From Serratia sp. M24T3 (lineage in GTDB: Bacteria > Pseudomonadota > Gammaproteobacteria > Enterobacterales > Enterobacteriaceae): a stretch of 64,000 bases of DNA. Position 1 is the first letter of the stretch; every line of letters begins with the position of its first letter. Position numbers and translations under genes: made by a program. The notes under the pieces are model-generated. The model made no database searches, was not told the DNA's origin, and saw only the letters and a list, made by a program, of their open reading frames with translations. The DNA lies in NCBI RefSeq assembly GCF_000257645.1, contig NZ_AJHJ01000002.1, positions 248,001 through 312,000 of the forward strand. Direction: 5' to 3'. Positions 17,544 to 25,990 of the stretch are shown here, in pieces.

Positions 17544-17855
17544 TTACCCAATAGCCTCTCTGATTTTATTTATTAAGTCATTTTTATTCCATCCTGCTTT
17601 ATTTTGATATTCTGGTGTATCCCAGCACCCATTTGTGATGCGATTGATAACAAAATTACCATCTCTTTCAAATGCTGGATACCAACCAACATCAACAACA
17701 TACCCTGATGTTAATGAAAGCTGTAATAAATCTTCATCTAAAATCATTATTTGTTCATCTATTCCTCGTGAAAAATCAATAGACGATAACTCATCAAAGA
17801 TGTTGGAAAGATCAAGCTCAAAATCTGTTCCTAAAATAATATAATTTTTTTTCAT
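17544..17855 (-). CDS. Putative immunity protein of an orphan toxin cassette
   Basis: 103 residues, acidic, no signal peptide. The start ATG at 17855 overlaps the stop of the toxin module upstream by four bases, the coupling expected of an immunity gene. The N-terminal half is acidic (FELDLSNIFDELSSIDF), and a conserved-looking middle reads VVDVGWYPAFERDGNFVINR. I do not recognise a named family. Function is inferred from its overlap with the toxin module. Confidence 0.6.
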   Translation of the reverse strand: MKKNYIILGTDFELDLSNIFDELSSIDFSRGIDEQIMILDEDLLQLSLTSGYVVDVGWYPAFERDGNFVINRITNGCWDTPEYQNKAGWNKNDLINKIREAIG

Positions 17856-18274
17856 TTCAATAGTTTCCTTGCTATGTCAGCATCAATTGGATGAGAGTGT
17901 ATGGTGCCTTGCGACTCCTTTGTCACAACCCATGTTGTTTCTTTGCCCTTGTAAGCACCCTGAACAATGCCGAACTCTTTCACCTTCCAGTTTTGACCAT
18001 TCGTAGTAGATGTTCCAGTATCCCACACCTCATGATCAATACTTGTAATATCAACACCTTGCTTAAATTTTGCCGGCCCTGTCTTTGTGCTATCAATAAT
18101 CTCTTTCCATGATTTATTCTTCGGAGGATGGTGCTTGTATCCATGTGCAAACGATGTTTTATTTTCACTAAGATAAATATAAATCGGCGGAATATTAGGC
18201 AACGGTAAGATAAGAATGTAATCCGCAAAATTCTTTTCTTCCGGTGCATTAAAATTTAATTTTCCCCCTACCAT
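17852..18274 (-). CDS. Orphan C-terminal toxin module (unknown activity)
   Basis: 140 residues beginning in the pyocin-type linker (APEEKNFADYILILPLPNIP, then PIYIYL) that also precedes the toxin domain of the full PAAR effector at 19564-21132. The remainder (about 50-140) differs completely and ends with SQGTIHSHPIDADIARKLLK, so it is a different toxin domain. It has no PAAR or secretion domain of its own and no clear ribosome site, so it is a displaced cassette that could replace the effector tail by recombination. Toxic activity is not identified. Confidence 0.6.
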   Translation of the reverse strand: MVGGKLNFNAPEEKNFADYILILPLPNIPPIYIYLSENKTSFAHGYKHHPPKNKSWKEIIDSTKTGPAKFKQGVDITSIDHEVWDTGTSTTNGQNWKVKEFGIVQGAYKGKETTWVVTKESQGTIHSHPIDADIARKLLK

Positions 18275-18296
18275 TACTGGCAGGTATTTTAATCAA

Positions 18297-18542
18297 TTAA
18301 ACATGTCGGAATGCTAACTGATAATCATACTGTTGTAAATTAATCTGATGCTGAAAGTATGGCTGTATATAATACAACCACTCATTACTTATATTATACG
18401 CACCATCATAAATTCGTGGCTCAGTCGAAAGCCCCAATTTATCCAGAAGATACACATTATCATCCAAAATAGCAGAAAACTCTTTCCCTTCACCATCAAA
18501 ATTTTCTTTATTAAACCACTGCAATCTCATTTTATAAGACAT
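18297..18542 (-). CDS. Cloacin/colicin E3-type immunity protein
   Basis: 81 residues matching the colicin E3/cloacin immunity family: a start of LQWFNKENFDGEGKEF, then the core SNEWLYYIQPYFQHQI and an ending in QYDYQLAF. These small acidic proteins bind and block the 16S rRNase domain of E3-type colicins. The gene lies seven bases after the orphan E3-like toxin module at 18550-18969, which is its evident partner. The main effector's RNase domain is followed by a different type of immunity gene. Confidence 0.82.
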   Translation of the reverse strand: MSYKMRLQWFNKENFDGEGKEFSAILDDNVYLLDKLGLSTEPRIYDGAYNISNEWLYYIQPYFQHQINLQQYDYQLAFRHV

Positions 18543-18549
18543 ATTAGCC

Positions 18550-18969
18550 TCACAAATAACGTTTAATATTTCTGCCTTTCACAGCAGGTTTCAATTCAAC
18601 TCCGGTCTGATGGACAACAGAGCCAATATGCTCCCCATCACTTGCGCGATATACTTCCAACTCTCCGTGCTGTGAATCCCATTCATAAACTCGTCGTTTC
18701 TTCTTGTCCATCCAACGTTCTCGGGCTCCCCCTCCACCTTGCTTAGGTGTTTGACCTTTTACTTCAATAAGGTCAGCTACACCCATAATTTCTTCTGTTT
18801 CTGGTGCAGAATGGTAGGAGTGACCTTTTTCAGGCATTCCTTTTCTTTCATTCAGATAAATATAAATCGGCGGAATATCCGATATAGGCAGAACAAGAAT
18901 GTAATCCGCAAAACCTTTCTCTTCCGGTGCCGGAGTGCTTGTAGCCTCAATACTGGTATCTTCCGGCAA
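18550..18969 (-). CDS. Orphan colicin E3-like RNase module
   Basis: 139 residues: pyocin-type linker with PPIYIYLNE, a Gly-rich hinge, then a colicin E3/cloacin cytotoxic RNase domain with YEWDSQHGELEVYRASDG. Candidate catalytic residues are D98, H101 and E105 (E3 uses the same Asp, +3 His, +7 Glu spacing), which cut 16S rRNA in the decoding site. Upstream sequence to 19249 continues to resemble the full effector but with a one-base deletion near 19125 that breaks the frame, so the module is a partial duplicate without a delivery domain. Its cognate immunity gene follows. Confidence 0.8.
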   Translation of the reverse strand: MPEDTSIEATSTPAPEEKGFADYILVLPISDIPPIYIYLNERKGMPEKGHSYHSAPETEEIMGVADLIEVKGQTPKQGGGGARERWMDKKKRRVYEWDSQHGELEVYRASDGEHIGSVVHQTGVELKPAVKGRNIKRYL

Positions 18970-19249
18970 CGGATCAACAACTACCGGATTAGGTATCCGT
19001 ACCGGGTTCTGGTTGCCTGTATGTGAAGGAACATTGACACCTGAACTGTCTGGCGTCCAGATGATGGTAATGCGTGGTTCTTCCTCGGTAGTGAAAGTAT
19101 ACGCCTTACGGGCATTGTCCCACGCCTTTTGCGCACACGCACCATATCCTTACCCGGTGGTGTATGCCAGCCGTGAGGAATCGGATTACCTTTATCGTCT
19201 TGCTCCCACGTATAACGCACACGACTTGGCGCTTCACGCATCTGTTCGA
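18856..19249 (-). repeat. Duplicated effector segment, copy A
   Basis: Nearly identical to copy B at 19843-20237. It starts at the shared word ATAAATATAAATCGG and ends at CGCATCTGTTCGA, after which the sequences diverge. Copy A lacks one base of the CGCCATTTTGCG word. A third short copy (18173-18247) covers only the linker. Confidence 0.85.
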
Positions 19250-19312
19250 AAGGATAAGGAATGAAGCAGCACCCAAGGTATTTCGTGCTGCTTCAGAGAT
19301 ATTTGTAATGTA

Positions 19313-19567
19313 TTAGACACTGCCGCCTGACATCTGTAGAGAGTTATCAGAGGAATAGAATTTTTTACATAGCAAGCTCTCTAATTTAATCGCTTGGCTT
19401 TCATTAATATTATAAACACCAATTCCTAGTGAAAATTCCTTTTTATCCTCTTCACTCCACCCCATAATTTCAGCTACATCTGACAGTTTATTCTCTGGGA
19501 TTTCAATTTCAAGAAGCAACGCCTCATCCACTTTACTATATACATCAATAGTATACGCTATCGTCAT
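19313..19567 (-). CDS. Putative immunity protein of the PAAR-RNase effector
   Basis: 84 residues. ATG 19567 overlaps the effector stop by four bases (ATGA), which identifies it as the likely cognate immunity gene. The sequence (TIAYTIDVYSKVDEALLLE, then IMGWSEEDKKEFSLGIGVY) is acidic and unlike the cloacin-immunity protein at 18297, even though both neighbouring toxins carry E3-like RNase domains. It may belong to a DUF7683-like family; I am not sure of that. Confidence 0.6.
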   Translation of the reverse strand: MTIAYTIDVYSKVDEALLLEIEIPENKLSDVAEIMGWSEEDKKEFSLGIGVYNINESQAIKLESLLCKKFYSSDNSLQMSGGSV

Positions 19568-21132
19568 TTTTCCACCTTTCTTGTTGGGTCCGCGGGTTTT
19601 GTTTGCTCACCAGTGATATGATTAAATTCACCTAAATGATTGCGACCTGAACGATCATAAACTTCTACCGTGCCATGTTGAGAATCCCACTCATAGATTT
19701 TTCCTTTTGAATCTTTCCAACGATTACGTAGTTTCCCACCTCCCTTAACAGGTGTTTTAGCTTGCGCTTTTTTGGCATCAGGATACGCAGGTAGTGGAGG
19801 ATTTTCTTTCGGCGGAGTGTAGTATTTATGACCCGTGTTTATATAAATATAAATCGGCGGAATATTAGGCAACGGTAAGATAAAAATGTAATCCGCAAAA
19901 TTCTTTTCTTCCGGTGCCGGAGTGGTTGTAGCCTCAATACTGGTATCTTCCGGCAACGGATCAACAACTACCGGATTAGGTATCCGTACCGGGTTCTGGT
20001 TGCCTGTATTTGAAGGAACATTGACACCTGAACTGTCTGGCGTCCAGATGATGGTAATGCGTGCTTGTTCCTCGGTAGTGAAAGTATACGCCTTACGGGC
20101 ATTGTCCCACGCCATTTTGCGCACACGCACCATATCCTTACCCGGTGGTGTATGCCAGCCGTGAGGAATCGGATTACCTTTATCGTCTTGCTCCCACGTA
20201 TAACGCACACGACTTGGCGCTTCACGCATCTGTTCGAGCCGCATCCGGTCAATAAAATCCTGTTCACCGTCATTCAGCTTACCGGGATACATTCCTACCA
20301 ATAATGCAGCTAAGGGTGCTCCGGGACCACTGGCAGCAATTTCACCGATCCTTGTAGCCGTGGTTACCGCCCATGTGCCTGATGTAATGGCACTTCCACC
20401 CACCAGACCAAGGACACTGGCTCCTTCTACCGCCACCTGTGCATTGGCTGCACTCGCTGCTGTGGCTGTTGCCCGCTGGTATTTGACTTCCTTATGATTA
20501 CCAAACCACCATTTGTACAGGGCGCTTCGTTTTTTCGGCTCAGGAATATCTTCTGCAGGTTTCTTTTTCTTGGCGGTCTGAGCGTGTTGGATCACTTCAT
20601 TATCAGATGCAGGATCGGAAGAAGGGACAGCCTGATAAAATGCCATTGTGGCAAAATTGGTGTGGGGTTCACGTTCTTCCCCTGCATCGTTACAGCCATC
20701 ACCACGAAGGCAGGATTTGGCAAATACCCGATTGCGGTCACGTTCCTCTGCCAGTTGTTTAGTTTTTTCTTCTTCTGCGGCCTTACGTTCAGCAACCAAT
20801 TTTGCCAGGGCAGCAATCGAAGGATCTGGACCTCTTCCAACCCATTGCCCTGCAGGCGCAATAACCCGGTTTGATCCAGAGGGGCAATTACAGTGCACGA
20901 TTGAACCATCTACCGCAGCTATTTTGCCGTCGTTGGTGTCACGAGGTTCACCCGAGACGACAACGCCCACTTTGCCGCATTTGGGACATGGGGTTGTTTT
21001 ATCACCAACACGGACAACCCTCCGTCCATGCTCAGAATCATTGGACATTGAGGGGATACATTCTGCACCCGTGGTTGTTTTATCCCCCTCCAGTGCGGTT
21101 CCCCGCCCATAACAGTCAGATCGATTTCCCAT
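19564..21132 (-). CDS. PAAR-domain effector with colicin E3-like RNase tail
   Basis: 522 residues. The N-terminal ~100 hold a PAAR-like spike domain with paired cysteines (CPKCGKVGVVVSG), followed by an Ala/Glu-rich coiled-coil segment (about 105-150). Then come two hydrophobic Ala/Gly-rich stretches (about 230-285), a pyocin S-type domain (about 300-440, ending PPIYIYINTG) and a C-terminal RNase domain with D483, H486 and E490 in YEWDSQHG. PAAR proteins cap the T6SS spike, so this is probably a T6SS-delivered toxin attacking 16S rRNA. It overlaps the upstream gene by one base and the immunity gene downstream. No T6SS structural genes lie in the window. Confidence 0.85.
   Translation of the reverse strand: MGNRSDCYGRGTALEGDKTTTGAECIPSMSNDSEHGRRVVRVGDKTTPCPKCGKVGVVVSGEPRDTNDGKIAAVDGSIVHCNCPSGSNRVIAPAGQWVGRGPDPSIAALAKLVAERKAAEEEKTKQLAEERDRNRVFAKSCLRGDGCNDAGEEREPHTNFATMAFYQAVPSSDPASDNEVIQHAQTAKKKKPAEDIPEPKKRSALYKWWFGNHKEVKYQRATATAASAANAQVAVEGASVLGLVGGSAITSGTWAVTTATRIGEIAASGPGAPLAALLVGMYPGKLNDGEQDFIDRMRLEQMREAPSRVRYTWEQDDKGNPIPHGWHTPPGKDMVRVRKMAWDNARKAYTFTTEEQARITIIWTPDSSGVNVPSNTGNQNPVRIPNPVVVDPLPEDTSIEATTTPAPEEKNFADYIFILPLPNIPPIYIYINTGHKYYTPPKENPPLPAYPDAKKAQAKTPVKGGGKLRNRWKDSKGKIYEWDSQHGTVEVYDRSGRNHLGEFNHITGEQTKPADPTRKVEK
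19843..20237 (-). repeat. Duplicated effector segment, copy B
   Basis: Lies inside the intact effector gene and is the apparent parent of copy A (18856-19249). It encodes the pyocin-type domain and linker. Confidence 0.85.
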
Positions 21133-21620
21133 TACGCCACCTCAGCAGATGACAGGAAATCATCAGGCATTGCCTCTCCTTCACGTCCGACAATCATTGC
21201 TCCATTGCAGAGTGTGCAGATAATCTCATCACCGTTATCCAGATGGCTGCCGACGAGTGCTACACTGCGACTGTTGACCTCACTCCTTTTACCCGCATCT
21301 GCTACAATTTTCGCCGTTCTGCCATCAGGGTAAACAACTTCATCACCTTCCAGCGCAACATTCACCTTTTTACCATCTGGAAGTTCGATTTCGTTTCCGT
21401 TGTATGCTGCACGAACTGTGCCGCCCTTTCTGGTATGGCCACTCTCTACGGCAAAACGGTATATGGCATTAACAGGATGCTGGCGGCAATACTGCTGCTG
21501 TCCAGCGATGAGCGCACGCGCTTCATTATTCATCCCGTCCAGTTGTTCCGCCGTAAACGGGGATTGACCTATTGTTGCCAGCAGTTTCAGGGTCAGTTCA
21601 TTGGTAGATTGACAGTTCAT
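21132..21620 (-). CDS. Hypothetical protein coupled to the PAAR effector
   Basis: 162 residues; its stop shares one base with the effector start (TAATG), so the two are translated together. The N-terminal half is helical (a QLDGMNNEARALIAGQQQY tract). The C-terminal half is beta-rich with repeated Gly-Asp turns (NGNEIELPDGKKVNVALEGD, then LVGSHLDNGDEIICTLCNGA) and a CTLC pair. I do not recognise a named family. The context suggests an adaptor or accessory for loading the PAAR effector onto the T6SS spike; this is inference. Confidence 0.65.
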   Translation of the reverse strand: MNCQSTNELTLKLLATIGQSPFTAEQLDGMNNEARALIAGQQQYCRQHPVNAIYRFAVESGHTRKGGTVRAAYNGNEIELPDGKKVNVALEGDEVVYPDGRTAKIVADAGKRSEVNSRSVALVGSHLDNGDEIICTLCNGAMIVGREGEAMPDDFLSSAEVA

Positions 21621-22206
21621 TCCTTTTTCCTTGTCATTTGCATGGTTAAAATATCAGCAACACTAACCGATCCTTAATTTGACTTAAAAGCATTATCTAA
21701 CATATTGCTAAGACATGGTTTTCGAAGCAATCACAGACGAAATCTGATCTCTGCGGATAACTACAAGACGTGTCTCAAACCTTACAGAGATATTTGGATC
21801 CTGTTCAGTAATTGTAACTAGGGTGGCAAGGTTAGGGACAATGCTGAAATAATTAAAAACAGGCTGTGGTCAATGTAATTTTTCGGCGTGTAATGTACAA
21901 GACCTCAATATAATCATGCAATGTTTTTAGCCAAATACTGTGAACTGTTTCAGTCGCGGCTGTATAACTCTACCTAATTGATAGTCAGATTATTAAAACG
22001 CAATTATGAGCATGCCGATTATGCTTGTTTGTAATAAATTTTTTAATTTAGCTTAGCTCGTCAAGATTAAATAATTAATAACATGAAGACCAGATGTGAA
22101 GATATTTATGGATTTTTTAATTTCATAGATTCAACTGAGGTAGCTTCACCTTGAGGAAACTGGCGAGTATAGTGGTAAATAATAACAAACTCATGGAGAA
22201 GAGAAA
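21621..22206. other. Intergenic region, nothing identified
   Basis: Divergent promoters for the toxin locus (minus) and the helicase (plus) must lie here. The sequence is AT-rich with scattered short frames full of stops. I see no tRNA, IS end or strong terminator. Confidence 0.4.
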
Positions 22207-22626
22207 ATGGTCAGGGTGTACATGGATAATCAAGATAAAACATCACAAATCAAGGACTGGACCTTAAGTTACAATAAAAAAGAAGAGTGCATAAAGCTCA
22301 CCTGCCACTATCTTTCGGGTAAAAGCTATTCCCGTCCATTAGAATATTGCCGCGTTGTACCCACGACTCGCTTAAAAGGTACTTTGCTTGTACAAAAGAA
22401 CAAGCCAAATATAAAAATTATTGACTACGCTGAAATAATCGGTGAAAAGTATGCCTGCATTTATTATCCGAACACTAAAAAACCTTATCTTATGAAAAAA
22501 GATGATGTGCAGGTTTTGCCTTCCACTGCATTGAAAAATGGGATGATTTACCGCTATTTTCGTGAAATTGCCAAACTGCGTACTAAAAGCGCTGAATACG
22601 ATAAAAAAAAATTGCTGAAAATATAG
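22207..22626 (+). CDS. Helicase-like protein, N-terminal part (frameshifted)
   Basis: 139 residues starting at ATG 22207 after a GGAGAAGAG ribosome site. The sequence holds a small beta-rich domain (SYSRPLEYCRVVPTTRLKG) followed by a helix. The frame ends at a TAG 12 bases after a run of nine A (22603-22611). If one more A were present, the frame would continue straight into the large helicase reading frame downstream (KKIAENIERQLDKIV). The two parts were therefore one gene of roughly 890 codons. Whether this is inactivation, slippage-based expression or an assembly error cannot be settled by eye. Confidence 0.7.
   Translation: MVRVYMDNQDKTSQIKDWTLSYNKKEECIKLTCHYLSGKSYSRPLEYCRVVPTTRLKGTLLVQKNKPNIKIIDYAEIIGEKYACIYYPNTKKPYLMKKDDVQVLPSTALKNGMIYRYFREIAKLRTKSAEYDKKKLLKI
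22603..22611 (+). other. A9 homopolymer at the helicase frame break
   Basis: Nine consecutive A separate the two helicase frames. A backward slip of one base by the ribosome, or one extra A added by RNA polymerase, fuses them. Such runs are known slippage sites. Confidence 0.6.
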
Positions 22627-24887
22627 AACGTCAGCTGGATAAAATCGTCGCGCATCCCGATACGGCATTGGAAGCCTATTGCAACGGCAAAAACATCCCA
22701 CGCACTGCTCCCAATAATTACATTTACCCTTTCGGTTTGAACGAAAGCCAAATGAAAGCCGTCGAGCAAGCATTTAGCGCCCAAATATCCGTGATCGAAG
22801 GGCCGCCAGGAACAGGCAAGACACAGACAATCCTCAATATTATCTCTAACATTCTGATTCAAAATCGTAGCGTTGCTATTGTTTCCAACAATAATACAGC
22901 CGTTGATAATGTATACGATAAACTGAAAAAAGAGGAACTGGATTATGTGGTTGCACGATTAGGCAGTAGTTCGAATCGCGGTCATTTTTTTTGCAATCAA
23001 CCCATGATTCCAGCAGCCCCTTTAGCAAAGGCCCCTGAAATTGATGTCATTGCAAAACAAATATCACGTTTGAAAAAACACCTTCTTGCGCAGAATAAAG
23101 TTGCTGCTCTTCGTGCTGAGATAGACGAGTTAGTCATTGAAGAAAAATATCTCGACCGATGGCTGGAAAGTGAAGGTATTACTCACCTTCCCAACGTTAA
23201 ACGTTATCGGCTGAATCAACACAAAATCACCGATCTGATGGCCTTGCTGCAATCATTTAAAATAAACCGGCTCAGCCTTCGCAATAGGTTCTCGTTGTTT
23301 TTAAAATATACGATTGTTAAAACAAAGCCATTGAACACATTGGGAAAAAGACAGTCAACATTCTATTCCTTACAGCGCCATTATTATGTAACTCGCATTA
23401 AAAAGACTCGTGAGGCGCTGGCTGATATCGAAAGGATATTTAAAGACAATGATGTCGAGACTTTACAGCAGAACGTTAGGCAAAACTCTATGGCTTATCT
23501 TCGAGCCCATCTCAGGCAATCAATTCAATTAAAAATAAAATTTGAAGAAAGTAATTATCAGCACGACTTTGGAAACTTCTTAAAACGTTATCCCGTGATT
23601 GGAAGTAGTACGCACTCAATTATTAACAGTTTGGCGCCAGGAACCTTGCTTGATTATGTTATTATTGATGAAGCATCACAACAAGATATTATTCCAGGGA
23701 TACTTGCTTTGGGGTGCGCCAAAAATATCATAGTGGTTGGAGATCGCAAACAGTTGTCTCACGTCCCCGAAGATAATAACCTTCCCCCTCCAGCCGTGTA
23801 TTATGACTGTCACAGCCATAGTTTGCTGGACTCTCTTATTTCCCTATATAATGACACATTGCCGTTAACACTGTTGAAAGAACATTACCGCTGCCACCCC
23901 AAAATTATTCAATTCTGTAATTTACAGTTTTATAATAATAAACTGATTGCTATGACGCATGATAATGGCGAATCAGCTTTGTCGCTAGTGGTAACGGCTA
24001 AAGGTAATCATGCGCGTAATAACAAAAATCTGCGTGAGCTAGAGTCATTAAATACGCTGGAGTGGGAAGAGTCCGGCAGTAGAGTTTTTCTAGCACCTTA
24101 CAATGCGCAGGTTAATCTCTCCAGTGAAACCCTGCAAAATGAATTTATTAGTTCAACTGTTCATAAATTTCAGGGTAGAGAATGTGAGGAGGTTATTTTT
24201 TCTACAGTACTAGACAAGAAAGCTAATGATAAGGAAATCTCTTTTGTTGATAGCCCTCAATTAATTAATGTAGCAGTCTCAAGGGCGAAAAGTAATTTTA
24301 CATTGGTCACTGGGGATAATGTATTTGCCAAAAATAATCAGCATATTGCGGCACTTATCCGCTACATGACTTACTATGCAAATGAAGGCCACCTGCATTA
24401 CAGCCCAGTGGTCAGCGCATTTGATTTGCTTTATGAGGAGTACGACCGCTCCTTGGAAAAGCTCAAAGCGCGCCTCAATCATAATGATCCCGGATACCTC
24501 TCCGAAAAAATTACCAGGCAATTGATTAATGAATCTCTTAGTTATCCGGCCTATCATTCATTGGTTATGCATGCTCAAGTCTCTCTCAGACAAATCGTAG
24601 CTAGCAGCGATAGCCGTTTTACTTCCCGCCAATTAGAATTTATTGCTCAGGGGGCCAGCTGCGATTTTGTTTTATATTACCGCGTTGGAAAACAGCCATT
24701 GGCCGTCATTGAGGTAGATGGCAATTCTCATGAAAGCACTGAGCAACGCGAGCGTGATGCGTTAAAAGATGCGATTCTCAACGAATGCCAGATTGGTCTG
24801 CTGCGATTAAGAACGATCGATAGTCAAATAGAGGCCAAAATTGAGGCGTTTTTGACTAATATTCTTCAGGAAGAGTTAGTTATTTAG
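22611..24887 (+). CDS. Superfamily 1 helicase with C-terminal DUF2726 domain
   Basis: About 758 codons in the frame downstream of the A9 run. A TTG at 22668 is the first possible independent start but has no good ribosome site. Motif I is EGPPGTGKTQT, motif II appears as VIIDEASQQD, the motif III region is VVGDRKQLSHV, and further SF1/UvrD-Dna2-like elements follow (LLKEHYRCHPKI, TVHKFQGRE, LINVAVSRAK). The last ~110 residues (SRFTSRQLEFIAQGASCDFV, then AVIEVDGNSHE) form a DUF2726 nuclease-like domain. The protein probably unwinds DNA or RNA; its role, perhaps in repair or defence, is unknown. It forms one gene with 22207-22626. Confidence 0.8.
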   Translation: MAENIERQLDKIVAHPDTALEAYCNGKNIPRTAPNNYIYPFGLNESQMKAVEQAFSAQISVIEGPPGTGKTQTILNIISNILIQNRSVAIVSNNNTAVDNVYDKLKKEELDYVVARLGSSSNRGHFFCNQPMIPAAPLAKAPEIDVIAKQISRLKKHLLAQNKVAALRAEIDELVIEEKYLDRWLESEGITHLPNVKRYRLNQHKITDLMALLQSFKINRLSLRNRFSLFLKYTIVKTKPLNTLGKRQSTFYSLQRHYYVTRIKKTREALADIERIFKDNDVETLQQNVRQNSMAYLRAHLRQSIQLKIKFEESNYQHDFGNFLKRYPVIGSSTHSIINSLAPGTLLDYVIIDEASQQDIIPGILALGCAKNIIVVGDRKQLSHVPEDNNLPPPAVYYDCHSHSLLDSLISLYNDTLPLTLLKEHYRCHPKIIQFCNLQFYNNKLIAMTHDNGESALSLVVTAKGNHARNNKNLRELESLNTLEWEESGSRVFLAPYNAQVNLSSETLQNEFISSTVHKFQGRECEEVIFSTVLDKKANDKEISFVDSPQLINVAVSRAKSNFTLVTGDNVFAKNNQHIAALIRYMTYYANEGHLHYSPVVSAFDLLYEEYDRSLEKLKARLNHNDPGYLSEKITRQLINESLSYPAYHSLVMHAQVSLRQIVASSDSRFTSRQLEFIAQGASCDFVLYYRVGKQPLAVIEVDGNSHESTEQRERDALKDAILNECQIGLLRLRTIDSQIEAKIEAFLTNILQEELVI

Positions 24888-24918
24888 GGCAGCAACCCAC
24901 TTACAGACAGGAAAAACA

Positions 24919-25527
24919 ATGAAACTTTTTGGCATGCTGGATTCTCCTTACGTTAGGCGCGTGGCTATTTCCCTCGAGCTTTATGGTATCAAGTTTGAAC
25001 ACGTTCCTTTTTCTGTGTTTAGCCATTTCGAGGAGTTCACTAAAGTTAATCCGGTAGTAAAGGCACCTACTCTAACGTTGGACAATGGCCAGCTACTAAT
25101 GGATTCGACGCTGATTATCGGCTTTTTCGAAACTCTGGCACCCGCCGAACATCAGCTGTTGCCAAAGGAAACCAAGACGTTGGCAGAGGATTTATCAATA
25201 TTGGGACTGGCACTGGCGGCCAGTGAAAAAGCGGTGCAATTTGTTTATGAACACAAGCTCCGTCCCAATGAAAAGCAGCATCAGCCTTGGGTCGAGCGCG
25301 TAACGGGACAATTGCTGGCCGCCTGCGAGGGTTGGAATCTTGCTTTGAAAGAGAGAAACAATTTATCCGGCGCTATTGACCAGGTCAGTATCACCACGGC
25401 GGTGGTTTGGAGCTTTATTCAGCATATGATCCCGCAGCTATTAGCAGAACGTCAATTTAGTGCAATCGAACAGGTCACTCAGCGTATGGAGAGCCTGCCT
25501 GAGTTTCAGAAATACTCGTGGCGTTAA
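24919..25527 (+). CDS. Glutathione S-transferase family protein
   Basis: 202 residues. The N-terminal thioredoxin-like domain begins KLFGMLDSPYVRRVAISLEL, with the S(P)Y motif of bacterial GSTs. The cis-Pro region reads VKAPTLTLDNG, with the glutathione-contacting MDSTLI after it, and a helical C-terminal domain follows. GSTs conjugate or reduce glutathione adducts in the cytoplasm. A ribosome site (CAGGAAAAAC) precedes ATG 24919. It begins only 32 bases after the helicase stop but reads as the first gene of the ordinary chromosome. The substrate is unknown. Confidence 0.85.
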   Translation: MKLFGMLDSPYVRRVAISLELYGIKFEHVPFSVFSHFEEFTKVNPVVKAPTLTLDNGQLLMDSTLIIGFFETLAPAEHQLLPKETKTLAEDLSILGLALAASEKAVQFVYEHKLRPNEKQHQPWVERVTGQLLAACEGWNLALKERNNLSGAIDQVSITTAVVWSFIQHMIPQLLAERQFSAIEQVTQRMESLPEFQKYSWR

Positions 25528-25595
25528 GTCTAAGTCGCATTAGTTTTAACGACAAACGATTAAATTCAATCTGGTTGCTATAAAAAACGCCGGAG

Positions 25596-25652
25596 TAATC
25601 CCCTTTCAGCATTGAAAATGTCAGAGTTCATAAATGTGAGCAAAGGGGATTA
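25596..25652. repeat. Perfect 11-base inverted repeat after the GST gene
   Basis: TAATCCCCTTT (25596-25606) and AAAGGGGATTA (25642-25652) with a 35-base loop, in the 460-base gap between the GST gene and sotB. No T-run follows, so a regulatory or relic role is as likely as termination. Confidence 0.55.
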
Positions 25653-25836
25653 ACTAAATCAGGAAGATGTCTTCCAAAATAAAAAAACTTATCTTTTACA
25701 ATCAATTTACATATGCAGCATTATTAAAACTTGTCGTTAAAATATGATGATATGAGGCAAATTCATCAAGAAAATTGTCGGTTTAAGCCATAAAACGAAC
25801 GACAAATCACTTACTCAAAGAGTAGAATGCCTTTCT

Positions 25837-25852
25837 TGTGCGTTAGATCACA
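25837..25852 (+). promoter_or_regulatory. Candidate CRP site upstream of sotB
   Basis: TGTGCGTTAGATCACA matches the CRP consensus TGTGA-N6-TCACA at nine of ten conserved positions and lies about 140 bases before the sotB start. Catabolite control of a sugar exporter would be plausible. The rest of the gap 25653-25990 shows no gene. Confidence 0.5.
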
Positions 25853-25990
25853 CTTTATCTGCTACGCTCTTTCTTTAACTTGCTTATCCAGAAACGGAAA
25901 CGGCTTGATTTTCCATTAAAATCATCGCAGAGCTTAGCCATTTGGCCTGAGTTCAGAATACTGATCACTCATTTTTCCTGGTTTTAATTT

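Noticed and set aside
18739-19264. Plus-strand frames across the toxin array
   Set aside because: Antisense to recognised RNase and pyocin-domain coding; repeated only because the region is duplicated.
18840-20240. Repeats in the toxin locus as a CRISPR array
   Set aside because: Only two long copies and one short copy, coding for a shared protein linker, no regular spacers.
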